Below are positions 24,788 to 34,259 of a stretch of DNA of 64,000 nucleotides, piece after piece. Position 1 is the stretch's first letter; the number at the start of each line of letters is the position of its first letter. The notes below the pieces were generated by a model. The model was not told where the DNA came from and searched no databases. It saw only the letters and a program-made list of their open reading frames with translations. Position numbers and translations under genes: made by a program. The stretch spans positions 48,779,465 to 48,843,464 of the forward strand of contig NC_052354.1 in NCBI RefSeq assembly GCF_009727055.1. The letters run 5' to 3'. This DNA comes from Benincasa hispida (lineage: Eukaryota > Streptophyta > Magnoliopsida > Cucurbitales > Cucurbitaceae).

Positions 24788-25608
24788 TTGAGGATAACAA
24801 TACGCATCTCATTAGATGTAATACAAACTATAAAGAAGCAATTAGATTATAGAAGTTTAAATAATTTTAAAAACGGTCCTTTCGGCCACTTTCTAAATCT
24901 AAACATTGAAAAAATGCCCACAAAATTCATAAACTACCTTATAAGAAAACAATGCATCACAAGGAAGCCAAATGTCTTGGCTTTTAACTTTAATGGGTAT
25001 ATAGTAGAATTTAGATTAAAAGAAATTTGCTTAATCACAAGTTGTACTCAACTACCTCCCATAGATTTAGAAGAAAAAGATAAAACCTCTGAACTTAGGG
25101 AAAGAGTCTTTAAGAATGATGATTCAATCGATAAAAAAGACTTCGAGAGAAGCTTTAAGTTCATACATGATTTTGAAAGTGATAGTGTCAAGGTTAAATT
25201 GGCAAACCTCCTCTTCTTGGAGTCCTTTTTAATCTCTAGGCAAGGACACAATGTTGTTAATTGGAAACATGTTGACATAATGGACAATGAACAAGCCTTT
25301 AAAACCTATCCTTGGGGACGATTGTCATACAACTTGAAGGTTTCTAAAAGGATTTTATATGCCTTCAAGGTTTTCCTTTGGCACTAGTTTATTGGGTATT
25401 TGAAACAATACCAAAACTTTCAGCACTAGATTTTGGATTTGGAAGAAAAATTGGCAATCAAGGTCCAAGAATAATATCGTTGGAGTGCTTGGAACTTGAT
25501 CATTGGAGAAATCTTAAAGAGAATATCTTTCAAAGAAATGATGTAAGTATTTCCTACAATTTCTTAGCTTCATTTTTATTGCACTTGTTTCTACCAAAAA
25601 ACAGGTAG
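24788..25608 (+). pseudogene. ULP1-type gene of the MULE: DUF1985-like exon, frameshifted
   Basis: The frame 24788-25387 (199 codons) includes KFINYLIRKQC, CLITSCTQLPP and YPWGRLSYNLKVSKRILYAF, the pattern of the DUF1985 domain that precedes ULP1-like C48 peptidase domains in plant MULE-borne genes. The homology continues in another frame from 25378 (LVYWVFETIPKLS to NIFQRND), so a one-base indel near 25370 breaks it. Downstream, 25,790-26,180 is Lys/Glu-rich, 26946-27110 encodes an acidic coiled-coil-like stretch, and 27573-27786 a Lys-rich segment ending in a stop; these look like later exons. The His-Asp-Gln-Cys peptidase core of ULP1 was not found. The start codon is uncertain because earlier exons may exist. 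Confidence 0.65.
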
Positions 25609-25609
25609 T

Positions 25610-27430
25610 AGTCTATCTCTGATAGACAGTGATAGTCTACTATTCGTGTCTATCACTAAAAGACCAAATCATAACAAAGCTTGCTAGTGTTTTTTTGTTC
25701 TCTATCTAATGATTTAACATGTGTTTATATTTGTAGTTTTGTGTAATTCCATTAGTGTCAATAGAATAAGAATCACAATCAACCACCATAAAAAATATTT
25801 GACAGATTTGGAAGAAAAGAAGAAGGAACATATAGAAAGAAAAAGAAAAACATAAGAAGAAAGAAATAAAGAAATGAAAGAATTAATTGGAGAAAAAAAA
25901 GAGCATGAGAAAAATATAATGGAGGAAATAGAAGAACTGAAAAATGGCCAATACATGATAGAAAAAGAGCAAAAAAAAAAAAGTTTGACAGACCAAGAAG
26001 AGATCATCAAATGTTAAAAACAATCATGGAAAGACTAAATGATAGACTTCCAATTGAAAAACTTTTGCAAGAAGAACAAAAAAAGAGCTTGAGGAGACCA
26101 TAGAAAAAAAAAACAAAGCTCCTTCTTGTAACTTACAAATTCTTGAAGAAAATAATGACATTGATAAAATGGTGAATGTGTTATGAAATACATATTTGAG
26201 GTAAGTCTTTTGCCATGTGGTATTTTATTTTTTTAAATGTAAACATACATTTACTAAACGATTTAAACTTGTTTTTTTCTTGTAGATTGAAATTGGGAAT
26301 GAAGGAAAGGTTTGTATATAAGTTTGTACTAATAGACAGTTTGTCTATCGATGCATTTTTGTTTCTTTTGATTTGTGTCTTTTGTTATAGGAATATCATT
26401 CTTTTTATTATCTTTGTGTTTGATTTATGTTTTTTTTTTGTTTTAGGAATTTGACATACAAACATGAGTGACCGAAACACAAGATGATTTCAAATTTATT
26501 CCAACTCTACCTTTGGAAACCCCAAAAACACAAAAATTGACACCAGAGTTGGATGATGGAAAGGAAAAGGTATGATTCCTTTCTTAAGCTACTTTTTCTT
26601 AGAAGTCAATGAGGTTAATCACTGCCCATTAGTGATAGACACTGATAGATTTCTATCAATGTCATCATTGATATACAATTCTATCACTTCCTTGATTCTT
26701 ATGTAACAGTGACACATTATATTGTATTATTACAGTAAATTGAATTTGAAGCTATGGAACATGTGGAAAAAACTGATCACCTTCACCATAAGGTAAATAT
26801 TTAAGTCTTAAGAAATCTAAATAATAGACTTCTATCAGGAAGTGTCTATCACAGATGGACATTAATAGAATTCTATCAGTGTCTATCGGTGATAGACACT
26901 ATACCATCAATGTCTAACACTATACCATTACTTTATTTATTGCAGCCTGTAAAAGAAGGAGAGAATGTTGTTGAACGAGAAGAGCATGTTGGTAAGGAAG
27001 AGGGGCGAGTTGTTGAGGAAGACGTTGAAGAAGAAAATGAGAATGAAAAGAATAGAAGACTTGAAAATAAAATAAAACAACTAAGGGAAAAGAAAGCTAA
27101 TAGTTGCCTGCTTTATCACTAGATATTTGATATCATGATAGATAGAGTGATAGTGGTGTATCACTGTCTATCATGATAGAGAGTGATAGACCCTATCACT
27201 ATCTATGAATGGTAGATAGTGAGATTTTTTTATAAATTTTTTTATATGTTAATATTATATTCATATCTTTCTTGCTATATAAATATAAATAGTTGGTGTT
27301 GCTAGTTCTATACTAGATATTTGTACATAGTTGTTGATATCATGATGGATAGAGTGATAGTTGTTTATCACTGTTTATCATTAATAGAGAGTGATGACCA
27401 CTATCACTATCTATCAATGGTAGATAGTAA
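25610..27430. repeat. Palindromic TGATAGACA clusters between ULP1-type exons
   Basis: Short clusters occur at about 25610-25665, 26625-26690, 26820-26930, 27125-27215 and 27345-27430, always between the exon-like Lys/Glu-rich stretches. Their restriction to intron-like spacers suggests they spread inside the element while exons were still under selection. Confidence 0.75.
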
Positions 27431-27786
27431 GAGATTTTATGATAAATCAATTTGTATATTAATATTATGTTCATATATTTCTTGCTACATAGATGCAAAT
27501 AGTTCCTGATATCATGATATATAGTTTTCCCATTCTAACATGTAACTAACATTCTTTCTTATTGCAATTATTTTAGGTTGTTGAAGGTGAAGGAAAAGTA
27601 GAACATAGAAAGTTTGGACTAAAAGTATTAGATGATGATAGGAAAGTTATGAATGAGAGTCCGAAGAGAGAAAGGAAACCAACAGTAAAGATAATGAAAA
27701 AAGCCCCTCCAAAAAAGAAAAAAAAAAGTAAAAGAAGGAAACAGTCATTAATAGATAGTGCTCCAAGGTTCGACTTAAACATTTCT
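26946..27786 (+). pseudogene. Charged downstream exons of the ULP1-type gene
   Basis: Two exon-like segments are visible. 26946-27122 encodes an acidic Glu-rich stretch ending NKIKQLREKK; 27573-27786 encodes VEGEGKVEHRKFG through a run of lysines that resembles a nuclear localisation signal and ends FDLNIS. AG precedes both segments. They follow the DUF1985-like exon in the same orientation. The assignment to one gene is inferred from position and composition; no peptidase motif is present. Confidence 0.4.
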
Positions 27787-28139
27787 TAACTAAACTCTCA
27801 AACTCAATCTTATCCTTCTCCACTAAAATCTCAACCTTCTCAAACTTAATGTTAGAACTTTATTTTAGAACGTTACTGAAAAAGACTACAATACTACTGA
27901 TAATGAACTATATTTTGTGAATGATATTTTGTGAATGTTACATTTTGCCAATACTAATGACAATGAACATTAATTTTAGAATTATATCATTAAGAATTCT
28001 AGTTTATATTAATGATGCTATCTGTTGTGATTTTATCAGTTTTTTAAACTTCTGTATATATGTTGGATGAAATTCTATCTGGTACAGATGAATAAACCAC
28101 TATTAAATATATGTTGAATGAAATTCTATTAGATACATC

Positions 28140-28700
28140 ATGAATTCTATCAATGATAGACACTGATAGAAGTCTATCAATGTCTATCGGTGGTAGTTAT
28201 TATTGGAAGAAATTCTATATTTCACAAATGTACATTGATAGATTTCTATTAGTATCTATCAACTATAAACTCAATTACTATAATGCTATAAATGCATCTA
28301 GTTCTAGTGCTTTGTCTGATGCCAAAACTGAATCAACCTATTAATGCAAAAACCCACGCGTAATCTTAATATTGCAACAACTTTTGCATAAAAAATGAAA
28401 TCTACATTTAATTTTTAATAACCAAAATTGATATATTGCATCATATGATAAAGAAGAAACATTGACTTTCAAATTGAACCTTAGACAAGTTTAATATCCA
28501 TATATCAATCATCAATTTATCAAGTATTTTCATTTTCAGAATAGCCAAAAGGAATAAAAAAAAATTACTATCTACCAGTGATATATATTGATATAAAGAT
28601 ATCAGTGTATATCAACACAATGGTATATGAGTGTGTATCAATGATAAACACTGATAGAAACCTATCAGTATCTATCAATGTCTATCAGTGTATATTACTA
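28140..28700. repeat. Palindromic TGATAGACA clusters between the two MULE genes
   Basis: Clusters at 28140-28260 and 28570-28700 occupy the spacer between the 3-prime ends of the ULP1-type gene and the transposase. AT-rich sequence without coding character separates them. Confidence 0.8.
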
Positions 28701-28997
28701 TGTGTACAAGTGTGTATATCACATGTTTCAATTCAAAAAATGAATATAAACAAATAAATTCAAGAATTTTATTCATATAAAGATATTGTTCCATTCGTTT
28801 ACAAACGCAATAATAGAACTAATCAAGGGAAAAAATAACTTTCATAAATTCTAATATCAATCCATTTGGCAATATAATGAAAAAAATGCAACTATAATGA
28901 TTACATCATTGATTAATTTGGCAAAGTTTGTAAGCCCTAGAATTGTGACCTTTACAACAACATCGACTAAATTTTAATGAACTACTTTTAGCTTCAC

Positions 28998-31044
28998 CTA
29001 TGGATCAGATCCTTTTTTTTTTTTAGGTCTTCCTGTTGAACGTTTAAAATTAGGAGGTAATGTTGTAATGTCATCTACTACAACCCTCCAATTTAAATGG
29101 ACTTTAACAAGTCGAACACAACAAATACATGTCAATGACAACGTACTTGAATAATAATAATCAGCTACATAGGAATAAGTATCCACGTTAAGCATCCAAA
29201 GAACAGCAAGTGCATGAGAGCATGAAATTTCATCAAAATCCCATACTCGACAGCTGCAAGATCCCAAAATAAGCTTTACTTGGAATTGTTTATCACCATC
29301 CATTACTATGTATTCAACATTGTTAATAGGATGAACCTTACAAACATTGTTAATAGTAGTCCATCACTATTTATCAGTGATAGACAGTGATAAAATTCTA
29401 TCCCTGTCAATCACTGATAGATAGTGATAGATTTTTATCACTATCTAACACTTATAGACAGTGATAGAAATCAATCACTGTTTATCATTCTCCTATCAAT
29501 TTTATATATCTAAAAACAAAAAAACAAAAAAAAAATTGAAAAATAATAAAGAACTCTTACCATGAAACTTCTTGATTCTTCATGTTGGTTCCGTAATATA
29601 TTCTCAATCCAAGGAGTCAAAATTGTTTTCATTGGAAAACTAGTTTTCTTGCGATCATGAAACAATTTTTGCAATAAATCTCTAACTGCATCGAGTAAAC
29701 TTGCAACAGATAAGTATCCATTCTCTTTCAAAACAAAATTTACGCACTCTGAAGGATTTTTTGTCATCAATTCATACTTTATTCTTCAAGAATATGCACG
29801 AGATCACTTCTCAAATTCTACATTACTAAGGTAAACTTCAAATATTTGGAGAAATTGACTCCATAGATCTCATATTAAATTCAAAGTTATCAAACGTGTA
29901 AGATTTAACACAACTAAAGTAAAACTAGTCAATCAAAGGATCCTTGAACGACTTCTTCAAATTTCGCAGAACATGTTGAATGCACATACAATACTCAACA
30001 TTCCTAAACACACTTAATACACCCTTTGAAATGCTCAAATGTCGATCAAAGACAATGACTAAATGTTCTCTATCCCATAAACTAGTTTGTATATTTTGAA
30101 AAAATCATTTCCAAGATGCGTCATTTTCAAAATCTATGATAACAAATGCAAGGGGGAAGATATTATTGTTATCATCTAGTGTTGAAGCTGATAGTAGAGT
30201 ATCACCAAACTTAGACTTCAAGAATGTGTCATCAACAGATATGAAAGGTCTATAGCACCTGCACCTCTCAATAGATGCACCAATGACCATCAAACAAAAT
30301 TTAAAATGTCCATTTTCATCAATCTCTAAAATAGTGTACGTTCGTGAAAAATACACAAAAATAATTATATCAGTGACAATGGCAATAAATTTATTATATC
30401 AGTGAATCATCATTTAATGATCTTAATATATGTTCTTTTGCCCTCTAAGATTTTTTATAACTAATATTAACACCAAACTAAGTACGAGCTTTATGAACAA
30501 TATCTTTAGGAAAGGAGTGATTAGTAGAGATAAACCTAAAATCCTCTTTCAAGCAGTCCCCAGATGAAGAAGTTTGCCTATAACAACTTTGAGTTGTATT
30601 TATTGAATGATCATGGTCAGAAATGTACTTCCTAAACTTCCACAACTCACTCTTCTTGTACCGAGATGTCTGAACATACCATTGACAGCCTTCTTGCAAA
30701 CATTTCAACTCAAGTGACTTTGAATTTAATCGTGTAGTCCTGAATTGAAAATTCTTATTTACTGCTATTACATAAAAACACTTGGACAATATTTCTTTAC
30801 TTCCAAATACATCTTTTTCCTTCAAATCGCCATTAAAACCAATATCTCGTATAACTTGATCATTCGAAGAAGAATTAGAAGAACCTAAACATAGCAATCT
30901 GTCACCACCTCCACCATTATTACCACTGCAAGATCCTTCTACAAAATGATGACTAACATGAGCAACTAAGGGATGCCTAGTCCCTGAATCTTTAGCCAAA
31001 GATAGATACCAAGTAACAACCTTATCTTGTTTTATTTGGAACAC
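28998..31044 (-). pseudogene. MULE transposase with SWIM zinc finger, multiply broken
   Basis: Read on the minus strand from 31044. The first frame (31044-30478) has the MuDR-type N-terminal domain: CFYVIAVNKNFQFRTTRLNS, then CLQEGCQWYV, and a terminal H-D-H. An in-frame stop follows KART, another follows SYKKS, and a third sits near 30375. The catalytic core (30356-30060) has SVDDTFLKSKFG with the first Asp and PLAFVIIDFEND, then a stop after SWK, then VFDRHLSISKG with the second Asp and CIQHVLRNLKK. 29770-29510 gives the NPSECVNFVLKE segment; 29303-28998 gives the SWIM finger CSCRVWDFDEISCSH and a basic GRPKKKK tail. Domain order is complete but at least four stops or shifts make it non-functional. 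Confidence 0.85.
29350..29490. repeat. Palindromic TGATAGACA cluster within the transposase gene
   Basis: A cluster of CTATCA/TGATAG units interrupts the transposase between the SWIM exon and the preceding exon, probably in an intron. Confidence 0.8.
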
Positions 31045-31344
31045 AGATGGAATATTAGTTTAACCAAAATCCAATAATAGTGATAAAGCTATAGAAACAC
31101 CCAACTGAATTTCACCCAATATCAAACTAACTAAACCATTAAAGTCTATCATATCATAACAAAAACTCCAACAACACTATAATTCTTATAAGAATTGTAA
31201 TGAGTCCACTTTCCACCATTTAAAAAAAATAAAAAATAAAAAACTACAGGAACATTAACCATGGTATCAAGTCTTTGTAAAAAAAAAAAAAAAAAATTGT
31301 ACAAGAAACTAATAGTGAAAATATGTATATAACTCTATAACTGT

Positions 31345-31660
31345 ATAAAAGTGATAGACAGTGATTGAGCTCTATCACCGTCTATCAGTGCTTGAGCTCT
31401 ATCAATGATAAACAGTGATATAACTCAATCACTATCTATCACAGATGGACAGTGATAGAGTTCAATCACCGTCTATTAGTAGTAGAGAAATGTTTACATC
31501 CATACATATTCACACAAAAAAACTATCTGCACAACAACAAATCAAAACAAATAAGAATAAAAAATAAGAAAAGATTGAAAAATAACACAAATACAACAAG
31601 AAAATTTTAGAGAGAGATAGAGTTCTATCACAACCTATAAGTGATAGATGGTGATAGAAT
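31345..31660. repeat. Palindromic TGATAGACA clusters, right end of MULE
   Basis: Units at 31345-31480 and 31615-31660 lie between the transposase start and the right CT-rich leader, mirroring the cluster near the left end. Confidence 0.8.
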
Positions 31661-31689
31661 TCTAAGATTCTAAAAACCTGGAAAAAAAT

Positions 31690-32060
31690 GAGAAAATGAA
31701 GAAGAAGCCTACATCATACCTAGAAAAGAAAGAGAATAAGAGAAGAGAAGAATAAGAATGACAACATACCAATGATGAAGTTGCCAGATAGAAGAAAAGA
31801 AACAGTGGACGAGCGAAGAATCCCTTATCGATGAAGGAGAGCGTGGTCGAGGAACAACAATGTCGTAGACAAGGAAAAAGCCATAAACTGACGTACACAG
31901 AAAAACGAAGGAGAAAATCGAGGAAGAAGATGTAGTCGTGGTCGAGGAAGAACGGTGTGCGCGCAAAAAATAGAAGAAGAAAATTGAGGAAGAAGCCCTA
32001 ATCGTGGTCAAGGAAGAATGTTGTGGACGAGGAAGAAGTTGTAGACGAAGAAGAAGAAAT
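31690..32060 (-). promoter_or_regulatory. CT-rich leader at the right end of the MULE
   Basis: On the minus strand this is a pyrimidine-rich leader with TTCTTCTTC and CTCGACCACG themes reading toward the transposase. It pairs by composition with the left-end leader. The ORFs in it (31662-32011) are low-complexity and not supported as genes. Confidence 0.4.
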
Positions 32061-32489
32061 GCGCCCGAAGTTCAAATCTAAAAGTTATTTTAGAAAATTT
32101 TTAAAAAGGGAAACCTGATAACTGTGAGACACTTTTTTTTTTTTTACTATAGATTGTAAATACTTGGTTATTTTTCTATTTGTAAGAATTACCCTAAATC
32201 AAATAGATATCATAATATACTCATTCTTCTATGATTAGTAACCTTTTGGGACTCCCCAACTCGCTATTCGAAACGTGTTGGTCTACTTGACTTTTTTTTA
32301 AAAAAAAAAATTGAAACCATGCATCATTTAAAACATTGTGAAATTTTATAGATTTGATAGCTATTTTTTTTCCTTTTTTTAAATAAAAGATTTAACAATT
32401 CAAAATGAAGATATTAAAATTTAACTATTCAAGATGAAGACTAGCTCTCTATTAAAATGATGTTTTGGAGAAGGACAAATACTATATTT

Positions 32490-32715
32490 TATTAAGGTAA
32501 TTGTATTGGATAACATAACAACATTTTTAAAAAATTGCCAATATAACAAATTCTATCAGTGATAAACTTTATCACCAATAGACTAATAATAGTGATACGG
32601 TCTATCATTGATCGACTTCAAAAGCAAAATCTAAATTTTTATACATATACAAATTCTTTTGCATTGTGCTATATATCTACAAATACTTTGGGTCTAATTA
32701 AAATATTTGCAACTG
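32490..32715. mobile_element. Possible small MULE-type MITE next to the large MULE
   Basis: About 220 bases hold a few CTATCA/TGATAG units (TCTATCAGTGATAAACTTT) flanked by AT-rich sequence with weak inverted similarity (AATTGTATTGGATAACA side against TAAAATATTTGCAACTG side). It resembles the 8.4 kb MITE in composition, but arms and target duplication are not clear. Confidence 0.35.
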
Positions 32716-33187
32716 CCCTATTTATTATGTGAAGGGAGGAGGTAAGAAAAAGTATATATATTGGGTAAAATAATATTTTATTTATTATGTATATGCAGAA
32801 TAGAACCTCCAACCTTTAGAGAGGAAGACCATGCCAATTATCGTCGAGTTAAGCTCATTTAACTTTTTTTTTTTAAAAAGAACTTTTAAAAGGGGTGTAA
32901 CATTATCGTTCAAGCACGCTTAACTGTGAAGTTTTGGTGGGATCTAGTGCATTAGACTATATTTGTAGGTTTTATTTTCTTTTTAATAATATGTGAGGTG
33001 GAAGATCTATCTTAAACTTCGAGGTGGATAATAACCGTCTATATTAGTTAAGTTATGCTCATGTTGACGACTATATTCTTAGTTCACCACTGGGCATAAA
33101 TTTTTTTATATATATATGGAAGGTATTAGAAAATTTTGGATGAGTTTTAAGTTTCTTGATAATAGTCAAGTGATAAAGTGAAGGTTA

Positions 33188-33668
33188 AAAATCACTTTTA
33201 ATCCCTAAACTTTCATAAAAGTAAAATTTAGTCTCTAAACTTTTGTTTGAAACGATTTAGTTCTTGAACTTTCAATTTTGTAACAATTTAGTTCCTAAAC
33301 TTTACTATGTAATAATTTAGTTTTTATACTTTAAAATTTGTAATAATTTAGTCCCTATTGTAGAAATTAGTATAAAGATTTAATGAGATTAGTCCCTATT
33401 GTAGAAATTAGTGTTAAGATTTAATGAGATTTTTTTTGCATAAACAAACTGATAAACTAATTAGAGACTCTTTATGAAATATAAAGTCTACATCATAAAA
33501 TAATAAAAATTGGCATCTAATTTTGATATATTTATTTGCGTTAAGGACTAAATTGTTATGAATTTAAAAATACAAAGATTAAATGGTTACATACTAAAGT
33601 TCAAGTTACAAACAAAAGTTCAGAGACTAAATTATTGTTTTCACGAAAATTTAGGGACGAGGTGTTTT
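33188..33668. mobile_element. TIR element upstream of the SCD2-like gene
   Basis: The left end (CACTTTTAATCCCTAAACTT, then TTTAGTCTCTAAACTTTTGT) is mirrored at the right end, whose reverse complement reads CACCTCGTCCCTAAATTTTC and TTTAGTCTCTGAACTTTTGT. Arms of about 70 bases enclose a core with more TTTAGT...CTAAACT units. The element is about 480 bp, has no ORF of note and lies roughly 200 bases before the first leader exon of SCD2, so it may contribute to the promoter. Superfamily is uncertain. Confidence 0.75.
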
Positions 33669-33845
33669 TAAACCTAAAGTGAAAGATCTTGGTGGGAGAA
33701 AAGTGAAAATAAATGAAGTTTGGGGACCGAAATGAAAATTAAGAAAATTAACGAACTAACCGTTCACAACCAAAAACCGCGGCACGTCCAAAAGAACAAA
33801 CAAATTCACATTGCACTTCTTTCCGTCGTCTTCTCAACCTCCTCC

Positions 33846-33984
33846 ATGTTCGCATTGGACTCTTTCCATTTCGTTACTTGCTTCGATCTCCAGCAACGAT
33901 ATTATTCACAAAATCCATTTTTCGCAATCATGGAGTTTTAATCCGGAGGATGAATTTTTGTTTTCTCCAATGAGTCGTTCGTGA
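33846..33984 (+). promoter_or_regulatory. Upstream ORFs in the SCD2 leader
   Basis: The inferred leader exon, which ends at a GT donor after 34038, contains several upstream ATGs: 33846-33941 (31 codons), an in-frame 3-codon ORF at 33930-33941 (MEF), 33950-33973 (MNFCFLQ) and 33970-33984 (MSRS), the last two overlapping by four bases. Such uORFs commonly lower translation of the main ORF. Whether they are transcribed depends on the true transcription start, which I cannot see. Confidence 0.45.
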
Positions 33985-34259
33985 GTTGATTGCAACGGAC
34001 GATCTGATTATCGAATCCTCAGCTCAAAGATTACGAAGGTTTGGAAACTTGCGCGCTCTTATTTATTTCTTCGATTGTTCGAATTCTCTGAAATTTGTGA
34101 TATCCTACTTCGATTTCGATTTTGCAATGATTTTCATCCGCATTGAATTGTGTTCGAACTTGGTTCAATATCAGTGAAGCAGGTCTATTTCTCATTACGT
34201 TTCTGCAATTTTCATCCCTAATCTCGCTGAATACTTAGATTGTGTGGATAACAGGAGCT

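Larger units (their letters stand above)
19973..32193. mobile_element. Decayed Mutator-like element (MULE) with ULP1-type gene and transposase
   Basis: A SWIM-type MULE transposase pseudogene (minus, 28998-31044) and a DUF1985-like ULP1-type gene (plus, 24788-27786) lie tail to tail. The outer ends carry a similar inverted stretch: GTATTTATAATTTATAT near 20006 and, on the minus strand, GTATTTACAATCTATAG near 32150, with about 50 bp of weaker inverted similarity around them. Each end then has a CT-rich leader pointing inward (20170-20520 on +, 32060-31690 on -). Clusters of palindromic TGATAGACA units fill introns and spacers. A 2.5 kb solo LTR interrupts the left half. MULEs that carry ULP1-like genes are known in plants, including cucurbits. 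The exact ends and the 9-bp target duplication could not be fixed. Confidence 0.75.

Noticed and set aside
20738..32610. CRISPR-like regular repeat array
   Set aside because: The palindromic units are irregular in spacing and sequence, lack unique spacers and lie in a plant mobile element.
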